37,114 nt of DNA from Chloroflexota bacterium (GTDB lineage: Bacteria; Chloroflexota; Anaerolineae; Aggregatilineales; UBA2796): contig JAJPHV010000031.1 in the NCBI GenBank assembly GCA_021325095.1, positions 1 to 37,114 of the forward strand, given 5' to 3'. Below the pieces are notes generated by a model. The model did no database searches, was not told where the DNA came from, and saw only the letters and a program-made list of their open reading frames with translations. Position numbers and translations under genes: made by a program. Below, one piece after another: positions 29,528 through 37,114 of the stretch. Each line of letters starts with the position of its first letter. The first letter of the stretch is position 1.

Positions 29528-31084
29528 GTGAGAAAAAAGTATCTCATAGGCGTCGATCTGGGTACAGCCGGAACGAAAGCAGCCCTGTACAGACTCGATG
29601 GTTCGCTTGTCGCCCAGGCCTCGGAAGATGTCCCCATTCGCTATCCAGAGCCAGGCGTGGTCGAACAGGATCAGGAAGATTTTTACCGGACGGCGGCTCA
29701 CACGGTTCGCACCGCTATTGAACAGAGCGGCATCGATCCCCATGACATCGCTGCTATCGGGTTCGACAGCCAGATGGCCGGTGTCGGCGCGGTAGACGAT
29801 CAGTTTCAACCGGTTGGGCCGTTTGATTCCTGGCTGGATATGCGCTGCGAACCCTACATTGAGTGGCTAACCAGGAATCACGGGGATCTGATCACCCGGC
29901 TGACCGGTTGTCCACCGACTGCGGATCACGGCCCCAAGATCATGTGGAGCCGCGACGAACGGCCCGATTTTTACCGCCGAACGGCAGCATTTGTGATGCC
30001 CTCGTGCTACGTTGCCGGGAGGATGGCCGAACTCACGGCGGACAAAGCGTTCATCGATTACACGTTTTTGCACTTTTCAGCCCTCAGCGACGCCCAGGCG
30101 GGCACCTGGTCTGACGAGCTAATCGCTATCCTCAATGTGGATCGGGCCAAGTTGCCCCGTATCGTCAAGCCCTGGCAGGTCATCGGCGAAGTCCGCGAAA
30201 AAGCAGCGAAGGATTTTGGATTAGCTGTCGGAATGCCCATCGTCGCCGGGGCCGGCGACACTGCCGCCGGAGCGCTCGGCGCAGGCATTGTGCGGCCCGG
30301 AATGATCTTTGACACCGCAGGGACAGCTTCCGTGTTTGCCGGGACAACGGATCAGTTTGTGGCCGATACGACGGATCGTGCGCTCCTGACCATGCGGTCA
30401 GTGGTCGAGGGCCTCTGGAATCCATTGGCATATATTGCTGGTGGTGGCCTGGCACTGCGCTGGTTCCGTGATACGTTCTACGCTGAAGGTAGGCCCACCG
30501 ATACCCTGTATGACGAAATGGCTCACGAAGCCGAACAAATTGCGCCTGGGGCTGATGGCCTGTTCTTTTCGCCGCATTTGAATGGGCGGGTATGCCCCGC
30601 GAATGCTCATATGCGGGGCGCGTGGGTGGGCTTTGGCTGGTCGCATACCAAAGCACATTTCTTCCGTTCCGTCCTCGAAAGTATAGCCTTTGAATATGCC
30701 TATTATCTAGGCATCCTGCGCAGACTCGTGCCAACGCTGACCTTGACCGAGGCGCGCGTCATTGGCGGCGGCGCAAAGAGTTCTGTGTGGAACCAGATCA
30801 AAGCGAACGTGCTGGGTGTACCCTACCAGCGCCTGGCCCGCTCAGAATTCGCCACCTGGGGCAGTGCCCTGATCGCCGGATACGGCGTTGGGCTGTTCAC
30901 CGACCTGCCTCAAAAGGCCACCGAGACGACTGCCACCGAGGGAGCGCCGATTGCCAACGTCCCAGCCATAACGGCCACCTACAGGCCGCTCGTACAGCAG
31001 TATATCGACTGGCAGCGAGAATTGAGCCAGACATCCCGCGTTTTTGCCGCAGCGCGGGCCGCGTACCAGGAGAAGATGACGTGA
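29528..31084 (+). CDS. FGGY-family carbohydrate kinase (xylulokinase-like)
   Basis: 518 residues from the GTG at 29528. YLIGVDLGTAGTKAALYRLD is the N-terminal ATP-binding loop. GFDSQMAGVGAVDD (78-91) occupies the sugar-site position. D244 in AGAGDTAAGALGAG is the expected catalytic base. FDTAGTASVFAG contributes to nucleotide binding and ARVIGGGAKSSVWNQIKANV to the C-terminal ATP site. It phosphorylates a sugar or sugar acid with ATP, but it diverges from XylB (no QMHG, no IIWADQR), so the substrate is uncertain. It heads a three-gene operon: its stop overlaps the oxidoreductase start as GTGA, and it sits behind a strong promoter with a candidate operator. Confidence 0.88.
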   Translation: MRKKYLIGVDLGTAGTKAALYRLDGSLVAQASEDVPIRYPEPGVVEQDQEDFYRTAAHTVRTAIEQSGIDPHDIAAIGFDSQMAGVGAVDDQFQPVGPFDSWLDMRCEPYIEWLTRNHGDLITRLTGCPPTADHGPKIMWSRDERPDFYRRTAAFVMPSCYVAGRMAELTADKAFIDYTFLHFSALSDAQAGTWSDELIAILNVDRAKLPRIVKPWQVIGEVREKAAKDFGLAVGMPIVAGAGDTAAGALGAGIVRPGMIFDTAGTASVFAGTTDQFVADTTDRALLTMRSVVEGLWNPLAYIAGGGLALRWFRDTFYAEGRPTDTLYDEMAHEAEQIAPGADGLFFSPHLNGRVCPANAHMRGAWVGFGWSHTKAHFFRSVLESIAFEYAYYLGILRRLVPTLTLTEARVIGGGAKSSVWNQIKANVLGVPYQRLARSEFATWGSALIAGYGVGLFTDLPQKATETTATEGAPIANVPAITATYRPLVQQYIDWQRELSQTSRVFAAARAAYQEKMT

Positions 31085-32130
31085 CTGCACAGGTGAGGGT
31101 TTGCCTTGTGGGGGCCGGGCGAGCAGGCAAGGTGCACGCCAACTCCCTGATCCGTTTCACCCCCAATGCGCTTGTCGTCGGCATCGTTGATTCCATGCCC
31201 GACACTCTGCAAGCGGTGGCGAATGAGTTTGGAATCTCGGAGCGCTTCTTGAGTCTGCAAGAAGCACTCGAAAAGCTCGATTTTGACGCGGTGGTTATTA
31301 CGACGCCGACCTTTACTCATCGTACCTTAGCGGTGACTGCCGCCCGTGCCCGAAAACACGTCTTCGTTGAAAAGCCAATGGCACTGACCATCGAAGAGTG
31401 TGACGAGATGATCGGTGCGGCCCGAGACAACAAAGTGTTCTTACAGCTCGGCTTTATGCGCCGCTTTTCGCCCGAGTTTGCAACAGCCTTTGAACGCATC
31501 CAGGCCGGGGAGATCGGGCAGCCGATGCTGGTTAAATCGCTGACTCACGGGCCTGGCTTGCCCCCGCCCTGGGCACGCGATCTGCGCACCTCCAACGGGA
31601 TGTTGGCCGAGGTAAACAGCCACGATTGGGACTGCGTGCGCTGGCTGATGGGATCGAACCCGGAACGTGTCTACGTCGAAACGGCGAATTTCAAGGGCGC
31701 TGCGCGTGGCGTGGACACCCCGAACTACTACGATACGGCCATCGTCAACCTGCGCTTTGAAAACGGTGGCCTGGGCAGCATTTCCGGTGTTTGCCCCTGT
31801 GATTATGGCTACGACGCACGGGTTGAGATCGTCGGTGAGCGAGGAATCATGCAGATCGGCGATATGCAGGGGCAGCCCGTCGTGGTCTGTACAGATCGTG
31901 ATCAGGGGCTGGTGACCCCCATCTTCCGCACGTGGCCGCAGCGCTTCGAGTGGGGCTACATCCGCGAGATGCAGCACTTCATCACTGCCATTCTGACCGA
32001 CACGATGCCCAGTGTGAGCGGTGAGGATGGCCGTTGGGCAGTCGCCGGAGTCCTGGCTGGTACGAAATCCTTCCTGGAAGAACGCCCCGTCCGGCTCAGT
32101 GAAGTGATAATAGGGGCCGGGGTGCAATGA
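31081..32130 (+). CDS. Gfo/Idh/MocA-family NAD(P)-dependent oxidoreductase
   Basis: 349 residues from the GTG at 31081, which overlaps the kinase stop (GTGA). The frame is open further upstream, but the Rossmann fold begins right here: VRVCLVGAGRAGKVHANSL. E97-K98-P99 in HVFVEKPMALT is the family's hallmark catalytic Lys motif. H181-D182 in AEVNSHDWDCVRWL provides the active-site acid/base region. The C-terminal alpha/beta domain ends near 349, the usual length. It likely oxidises or epimerises a cyclic polyol or sugar (inositol-dehydrogenase-like) that the neighbouring kinase handles. The specific substrate is not shown by the sequence. Confidence 0.9.
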   Translation: MTAQVRVCLVGAGRAGKVHANSLIRFTPNALVVGIVDSMPDTLQAVANEFGISERFLSLQEALEKLDFDAVVITTPTFTHRTLAVTAARARKHVFVEKPMALTIEECDEMIGAARDNKVFLQLGFMRRFSPEFATAFERIQAGEIGQPMLVKSLTHGPGLPPPWARDLRTSNGMLAEVNSHDWDCVRWLMGSNPERVYVETANFKGAARGVDTPNYYDTAIVNLRFENGGLGSISGVCPCDYGYDARVEIVGERGIMQIGDMQGQPVVVCTDRDQGLVTPIFRTWPQRFEWGYIREMQHFITAILTDTMPSVSGEDGRWAVAGVLAGTKSFLEERPVRLSEVIIGAGVQ

Positions 32131-33032
32131 ACACGGGGCAGGGCATCAGGGGCCAAACGATGCTCGCGGCAGTCTATCATGGGCCGAACGATCTGCGTGT
32201 CGAGCAATACCCAATCCCGCAGATCGGCCCCGATGAGGCATTGCTGCGCGTCGAAAGCTCAACCATCTGTGGGACTGATCTACGTATTCTGAGCGGTGGT
32301 CACCGGCAATACCCGGAAGGCACAGTGCGTATTCCCGGCCACGAGGTGGTCGGCGAAATCGTGGCGGTGGGCGAATCGGTAGTCGGCGTTGAAGTGGGGC
32401 AGCGCGTATTCGTTGCCCCGAACATGTCTGTCGGATTTTCGCGGGAGGCAGTTCGCGGCGATAACAACCTGAGCAAGCACTTTGCTGCATTGGGTATCAC
32501 GCTCGACGGTTCGTTTGCCGAATACATGCGAATCCCTGCCGCCGCTATTCTGCAAGGTAACCTCATCGCAATTCCGCCGGATATGGACGCGGCCACCGCC
32601 GCCCTGATCGAGCCTTTCGCCTGCGTGCTGCGCGGCCAGAAACCGCTGAACATCCAGGTCGGCGAAGTCGTGGTGATTATGGGCGCTGGCCCCATCGGCG
32701 TGATGCACGTGATGCTGGCGCGCCTGCATGGGGCCGGGCACGTCATCGTCAGCGAGCCGGTTGTGGAGCGCCGGGAGCAGGTACTGCGCTTCGGGGCCGA
32801 TCTCGCCGTGCCGCCGGAAGCGCTTGCAGAGACCGTTGAGAAGGTCAGTCACGGCGAAGGGGCTGATGTCATCGTGGTCGCAACACCAATCCACGCCGCG
32901 CAAGAAACCTCGCTGCACATCGCCGCCATCGGCGGGCGGATCAACTTCTTCGGTGGGCTGCCCAAAGATCAGCCGACTATCAACTTCGATTCGAATGCCG
33001 ACGATGCTTTATTTCAGGCGGTTGTCGCGTAG
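32127..33032 (+). CDS. Zinc-type medium-chain dehydrogenase, C-terminally truncated
   Basis: 301 residues from the ATG at 32127 (ATGA overlap with the previous stop); the ATG at 32160 (MLAAVYHGPNDLRV) matches the usual family N-terminus and is an alternative. The catalytic zinc ligands C48 (TICGTDLR), H72-E73 (PGHEVVGE) and E162 (ALIEPFACVLRG) are present, as is the NAD(P) loop MGAGPIG (185-191). Two oddities: the structural-zinc loop (about 98-120) has none of the usual four cysteines, and the protein stops just after INFFGGLPK...INFDSN. About 50 residues that normally return to the catalytic domain are lacking. No continuation is found in other frames downstream. It may be a decaying gene or a diverged subfamily. 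Confidence 0.75.
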   Translation: MNTGQGIRGQTMLAAVYHGPNDLRVEQYPIPQIGPDEALLRVESSTICGTDLRILSGGHRQYPEGTVRIPGHEVVGEIVAVGESVVGVEVGQRVFVAPNMSVGFSREAVRGDNNLSKHFAALGITLDGSFAEYMRIPAAAILQGNLIAIPPDMDAATAALIEPFACVLRGQKPLNIQVGEVVVIMGAGPIGVMHVMLARLHGAGHVIVSEPVVERREQVLRFGADLAVPPEALAETVEKVSHGEGADVIVVATPIHAAQETSLHIAAIGGRINFFGGLPKDQPTINFDSNADDALFQAVVA

Positions 33033-33040
33033 CACAAAAG

Positions 33041-33069
33041 GTCGGCGGGATTTCGCAAACCACGCCGAC
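33041..33069. terminator. Possible bidirectional hairpin between convergent genes
   Basis: GTCGGCG (33041-33047) and its complement (33063-33069) with a 15-base loop, in the gap between the dehydrogenase stop and the stop of the minus-strand secreted protein. No T-run. Confidence 0.3.
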
Positions 33070-33113
33070 TGGCTACGTTGTCAGATGTAGCTCACCGACA
33101 CTTTGAAATTACT

Positions 33114-34880
33114 TCACTGTTGTCGAACCGTCAAGCTGGCGCTGGCGCTGTTATTCGCCGCATTCGGATCCGCTGTCGTGGCGCTGATGGTCGCGTTCTG
33201 CCCCTTGATCACGCTGCCTATCGTCCACACGCCTGTCGCGGCATTGTAGCTGCCCCCGCCATTCGCGGATTGAAGCGTGACGCCTGGCGGCAATGGCACG
33301 GTGATCGTGACTCCGCTGGCGGTGTTTGGTCCGCTGTTGCCATAAGTAATCACGTAGTTGATCACCTCGCCCTCAGTGGGCGTCTTGTTGGTGACGACCA
33401 TGGTCAGGCTCATGTCTGCCTGCGGGACAGGGGTTGGCGTCTTTGTCGGCGTGGGTGTGGGGTGATTGAGAATGTAAGTGGCGGTTGCGATGAGGTCGTC
33501 CGCGCAGGGCTTCAGAATTTTCTTGCCCGACTGCGCCTGAACCTCGTTGATGAACGCCTGCCACTGGTTGGCATTGATCTTGGCATTGAGTGAGTTTGCA
33601 ATGCCTTGGTCCGTGACACAGGCTGCAACCTTCGCTCGGAGGTCACTAGCACCCGGCGTTGGCGTCAGCGTGAAGGTCGCTGTAGGTGTGTTGGTGGGTG
33701 TGTCAGTCGCCGCTAGAGTCGCGGTTGCAGTGGGCGTATCGGTTAGCGTTGGTGTCGCTGTATTAGTTAGCGTCAGAGTATTAGAGAACGTCGGTGTGAA
33801 GAGTCCCTCCGACTGAGTTGCTAATCTCAATACGTATAATGACCCACCCTTGCTCTGATAAGCAAACCACTCACCGTTAGGCGAGAACCATGCCGCCCTG
33901 ACAGTTTGTGTTGTTTCAAGTTTGTCATTGAGAACAATTACCTGCCCAGTAGCCAAGTCGTATTGCATCAGGCCCGTTGAATTAAACATTAAGATCCTAG
34001 TTTGATTATTCGGCGAAAACCCGGCAGCAACGGCTGTACTTGAGTATTGATCTGGCAATAAAATGCTTTGGTTAGGACTGCTAAGATTGTAAACGACTAG
34101 AGCAAATTGATCGTTTGATAGATTCAATGCTCGAATCAGCAGCATGTTATCATCTGTTGAAAACTGGAAAGCATCTAAGCTCTTATAAGAATTTCCATTC
34201 AGTTGCAGTGAAGCGATGGAATTTGTCGCTTGGGTATGTGAAACGCCCTGCGCATATCCTGTAACATAAGTTGTCAAAACTGCCTTGTCGCCAGCAAATT
34301 CCTCTGTTTGCATTAGGACAAAGGCGTTCCCCGAATTATTCCAAATTACACGAAAAGCATCGAGGTTAAAGGGATAGAAGACGTTGGTATTAGTATCGAA
34401 TACTTCTTGTGTTCTTTTATCTGCTAGAACTAGGTGATAAAGACAGGCTTGTTCGCCACACTCCGTTTGTCGTGCAAATACTAACGTATTTCCGTCCGGA
34501 CCAAGGAAATAAAGTGGTTCATGCACTTTGTAGTTGTCTATCGTTAGGCCAAATGTTTGAATCTCGGTGGATGTGAGATGAGGCCATAGTGGCCAGGTAT
34601 TTTGCTGTGTGAGTTGGCGGTTTTGCGTATCAAATATATTCCACGGAATATCTGATGTAATCTCAGTTGGTTGCCCTGGATAAAAGATGAAGGTTTTACT
34701 ATCAGGAGTCCATTCCGCCACCGATATTTCTGTCCCAAAGATGGGGGCAAATTCATCTGGGGTTGGAGGTTGAGCTACTAGAGGCTCATATGTGAGGCTA
34801 ATAATGCCAATGACGAAGATTATCGCAATGACATTGATTAATTTAGTGCTACTCCGAGAAACCATCCGCATTTTATCCAT
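33114..34880 (-). CDS. Secreted propeller-like protein with Cys-x37-Cys domain and DUF11 domain
   Basis: 588 residues; GGAGA lies about 10 bases before the ATG at 34880. A signal/anchor helix (about 13-30) is followed by a WD40/TolB-like beta-propeller (about 45-358; WTPDSKTFIFYPG, SPNGEWFAYQSKGG). A long Thr/Pro linker (about 361-411) leads to a small helical domain (about 412-473) with C421 and C459 and the core NANQWQAFINEVQAQSGKK. A second linker (TPTPTKTPTPVPQ) and a DUF11-type beta-sandwich follow (about 488-585: VTNKTPTEGEVINYVITYGN). The DUF11 end looks about 20 residues shorter than usual. The helical domain is the same as in the WD40 proteins at 10.5-13 kb. It lies 59 bases downstream of the M23 protein gene, probably in one transcript. 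Base composition is AT-richer than the sugar operon. Confidence 0.85.
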   Translation of the reverse strand: MDKMRMVSRSSTKLINVIAIIFVIGIISLTYEPLVAQPPTPDEFAPIFGTEISVAEWTPDSKTFIFYPGQPTEITSDIPWNIFDTQNRQLTQQNTWPLWPHLTSTEIQTFGLTIDNYKVHEPLYFLGPDGNTLVFARQTECGEQACLYHLVLADKRTQEVFDTNTNVFYPFNLDAFRVIWNNSGNAFVLMQTEEFAGDKAVLTTYVTGYAQGVSHTQATNSIASLQLNGNSYKSLDAFQFSTDDNMLLIRALNLSNDQFALVVYNLSSPNQSILLPDQYSSTAVAAGFSPNNQTRILMFNSTGLMQYDLATGQVIVLNDKLETTQTVRAAWFSPNGEWFAYQSKGGSLYVLRLATQSEGLFTPTFSNTLTLTNTATPTLTDTPTATATLAATDTPTNTPTATFTLTPTPGASDLRAKVAACVTDQGIANSLNAKINANQWQAFINEVQAQSGKKILKPCADDLIATATYILNHPTPTPTKTPTPVPQADMSLTMVVTNKTPTEGEVINYVITYGNSGPNTASGVTITVPLPPGVTLQSANGGGSYNAATGVWTIGSVIKGQNATISATTADPNAANNSASASLTVRQQ

Positions 34881-34939
34881 CTAGGATCGTCTCCGTTAGG
34901 TTGATACTTGAATAGGCGATGATATACACTGCGAAGCAT

Positions 34940-37114
34940 TTATGGTGTTGAGTCTTCTGGCTTGGTTGTGACCGTATTGAGATCGGCCAAGCTGCTCAGT
35001 GCCTCGGCTGCTGTATCTTTTGGAGCGAAGAATCCTCGCCTTATCATGTTTGCCCACGTTTTCGGCCAGCTAAACGCAGTTTGTCCGTCCGTACCTGTGC
35101 TATCCAACTGATATGCGACCTTGCAGGGGAATCCTACATTAATATCGAAGACGTAGTCGGATTTTTGCCATCCTCCTAATTCGCCGTCGATGAATGTGCT
35201 ATTGACTCCTGTATTGGAATGATCAGCTTGGTCCTGGCCCCAGGCGGTTGCAGTTCCAGGTTGCTTAACATCGTCGCTGAAAAACTGGCTGAAATCGTAG
35301 TAGTTTTGCGGTTTCGGATAGTAAGATGCCGCGGCGCTTTTGATCTTAGATTTGTCACGTGGCTTCAAAAGCCCCCATCGATTCGGCTTAGATGTGTTGG
35401 CATCCATCGTGTAGCTGTTGGTTGGTGCAGTAGCTCCCCAGTAATGTGCTTCTATATGTAAGTGAGGATCAGAATCGGTAAACGTTCCAATCGTGCCGAG
35501 GCGATCCCCTTGATTGACAACCTTGCCCACATAAATACCCGGATCAACGGTCTTGAGATGCCCGTAAAGGACATACAAATGTCCATAGCGAACAACTAGG
35601 CTTGCAACTTGAAACTCTCCTAAGTTTCTATTGCCTTGATCGATTAGGGTATAGGGTCCCCAATACGCATTTGTTGCGTATTGGGGATTTTGTACAGCGG
35701 CCACGATACCTTGATTAGCGACAGAATATGCCGTGGAACTATATCCGTTAGTTGTGTTGTAGGCGTCCCTGCCCCATAAGTCTACCCCTTGATGGTAACC
35801 GGGGGACGGATAAATGGTCTTATATGGGTGAGCTAAACCGCCAATCCAAGGAATAACGGCTCCTTTAGAAGTGATGGCGCTGCATTCTTCGTAAACGCTC
35901 AAGGGCCACCACATGAACTTGAAAGGCCAGCGTTCCCAAGGAACAGTTGATATGTCGGGTAGACGGTAATCGAGACTGTAATCTCTGATGTTACTATTAG
36001 TGCTAGGATCCAAACATTTCTGAATCTGTCCAATCTCCAACTTTAATGGAAATCGACCTTCAGGAAACTGATTGGATTTAAGAATAATGTACTGGCCGCT
36101 TGAAATGGGCGGATATGGTGTCAATGTCGGCGTAGGAGTGGTCGGGGGAATCGGAGTTGACGCCTTTCGAGGGCTGGTTTCTGCAACATACTCGGCGACT
36201 TCAAACCAACGCAGCACATTCGCTAAGTAATAGAGCGGTGAGTTTTGATCAACGTCCAGCGGCTTTGCCCGTCTGAACCATATGCGGTGAGTTAGGGGAT
36301 CGACAGCATACCCATCTACCTTGACTGACCCTGGCGTTGTCGCATTCGCCGTTGGAACACTAAAACGCCATTCAGCAGGATTCCCTTCAATCGGTGCGCG
36401 GTAGATAAAGACCTGTGCCTGACCTCTAAATCCATCAACGTCTGGCAATGTTAACGAACAATACTGTGTCGATTCAGGTGATGGACTTGGAACTGGGGTG
36501 GGTATTGCAGCCGTTCCGCATGTATTAAAGCTAAAGACAAAGAATATGGTTTGATTTAACGATACCTTGATCCAGCCATCTGTAGGAGTAGGGGTATCGG
36601 TATGTGCTTTATACCATTGACCGTTTTTCTCACGCGGATAATTGTTATTAATGAGATGACCATTACTATCGTATTCAATGACGTCATCGTACACAATAAA
36701 AGGCGTGTTTGATGGAATAGTAGCCAGAATCTGCGGTGTTGCAGCGAAAGGATCATCAACGATATTGACAGTCTGGTTACAACCTGCATAGACAGTCCGT
36801 GGTTTCTGTGTAGGTGGAGTTGGTGTTATGGTAGGTATCGGCGTCTGTGTAGGCGTCCCTTCAAGTCCGAGGCGATTGCGTGCGTCAGCCTCATCAACGG
36901 CGCAGATGTTGGCGGTATAGTTGCTCACCTGGACGGACATGGTGAAATTGTTGGCAACGACGTAGTGGCTGAGGTTGCTGAACGGATGAACCGATCTCAG
37001 GTTGATAGTCTGCGCTCCGCCACTGACCCAGGCATCCGGCGAAACCGTCAACGTGAGCCTGGACTGGTCAGGGACTGTCGCGCCGCCCATGAACTCGTTG
37101 TTGAACAGTAACTC
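34940..37114 (-). CDS. Secreted SH3-like / M23 (LytM-type) metallopeptidase protein, 5' end outside window
   Basis: 724 codons are visible. The frame is open to the right edge (eight codons beyond the first in-window ATG), so the true start and signal peptide lie outside. A Thr/Pro linker (TPTQTPIPTITPTPP) leads to an SH3-like segment (about 110-185) with NIVDDP, ILATIPSNTPF and NGQWYK...GWIKV. A second Pro-rich linker follows, and then the M23 domain (about 435-560). It shows H and D of YHQGVDLWG, GHLYVLYGHLK and the HxH motif of PHLHIEAHYWG, the zinc site of lysostaphin/LytM-type peptidoglycan endopeptidases. A ~160-residue tail of unknown role follows. Likely function is cell-wall cleavage or, as in many secreted M23 proteins, cross-bridge binding. 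Confidence 0.85.
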   Translation of the reverse strand, partial: ELLFNNEFMGGATVPDQSRLTLTVSPDAWVSGGAQTINLRSVHPFSNLSHYVVANNFTMSVQVSNYTANICAVDEADARNRLGLEGTPTQTPIPTITPTPPTQKPRTVYAGCNQTVNIVDDPFAATPQILATIPSNTPFIVYDDVIEYDSNGHLINNNYPREKNGQWYKAHTDTPTPTDGWIKVSLNQTIFFVFSFNTCGTAAIPTPVPSPSPESTQYCSLTLPDVDGFRGQAQVFIYRAPIEGNPAEWRFSVPTANATTPGSVKVDGYAVDPLTHRIWFRRAKPLDVDQNSPLYYLANVLRWFEVAEYVAETSPRKASTPIPPTTPTPTLTPYPPISSGQYIILKSNQFPEGRFPLKLEIGQIQKCLDPSTNSNIRDYSLDYRLPDISTVPWERWPFKFMWWPLSVYEECSAITSKGAVIPWIGGLAHPYKTIYPSPGYHQGVDLWGRDAYNTTNGYSSTAYSVANQGIVAAVQNPQYATNAYWGPYTLIDQGNRNLGEFQVASLVVRYGHLYVLYGHLKTVDPGIYVGKVVNQGDRLGTIGTFTDSDPHLHIEAHYWGATAPTNSYTMDANTSKPNRWGLLKPRDKSKIKSAAASYYPKPQNYYDFSQFFSDDVKQPGTATAWGQDQADHSNTGVNSTFIDGELGGWQKSDYVFDINVGFPCKVAYQLDSTGTDGQTAFSWPKTWANMIRRGFFAPKDTAAEALSSLADLNTVTTKPEDSTP

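Noticed and set aside
30787..31080. Upstream extension of the Gfo/Idh/MocA frame by 98 codons
   Set aside because: It runs through the end of the FGGY kinase gene in another frame. The Rossmann fold begins at the GTG at 31081, which overlaps the kinase stop as GTGA.

Overview
The window looks like a chromosomal segment of a Chloroflexota bacterium, most likely Anaerolineae-like. The signs are high GC in the housekeeping parts, many GTG starts, 4-bp ATGA/GTGA gene overlaps, and secreted proteins built from beta-propellers, PASTA, DUF11, SH3-like and M23 modules joined by Thr/Pro-rich 'TPTPT' linkers. The taxonomic call is inference from style; no rRNA, tRNA, CRISPR array or insertion sequence was found.

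Layout. (1) 1-6590, minus strand: five consecutive polytopic membrane proteins of the GT-C glycosyltransferase type (PMT/GT39-like and GT87/DUF2029-like), each overlapping the next by 4 bp; the last one transcribed runs off the left edge. (2) 6672-10395, plus strand: an unrecognised ~200-aa soluble protein, a DnaJ co-chaperone with a good terminator, a decayed YhhN/lysoplasmalogenase fragment, and a xylulokinase-type FGGY kinase. (3) 10479-16231: a lower-GC island with a minus-strand run of three secreted proteins (a beta-helix/HELGH metallopeptidase and two tandemly duplicated WD40 propellers, each followed by a hairpin), then 1.1 kb with no convincing gene apart from a pilin-like fragment. 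(4) 16232-22203, plus strand: gltB and gltD, the two glutamate synthase subunits, overlapping by 1 bp and ended by a terminator. (5) 22351-28152: an ECF sigma/anti-sigma cell-surface system. (6) 28398-33032, plus strand: a PhyH-type dioxygenase, then a sugar operon (FGGY kinase, Gfo/Idh/MocA oxidoreductase, truncated zinc-type dehydrogenase). (7) 33114-37114, minus strand: a secreted propeller/DUF11 protein and an SH3-like/M23 peptidase protein that runs off the right edge.

The most interesting signal is in region 5. Three promoter-like sites share CGTAACAT-N14-CGTT with identical spacing. One faces the sigma/anti-sigma pair, one faces a secreted protein gene on the other side of the same intergenic region, and one lies 4 kb away before a PASTA-domain secreted protein. 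The anti-sigma factor's outer domain and the secreted protein are close paralogs, both ending in a Cys-flanked Met-Gly repeat tail. This suggests a self-regulating envelope (possibly metal-sensing) regulon in which the sensor and one output share the same module. The secreted protein's transcript probably continues into a membrane spermidine-synthase-like protein and a small membrane partner.

A second novelty is a ~60-residue helical domain with an exact Cys-x37-Cys spacing. It is shared by three otherwise different secreted propeller proteins located more than 20 kb apart.
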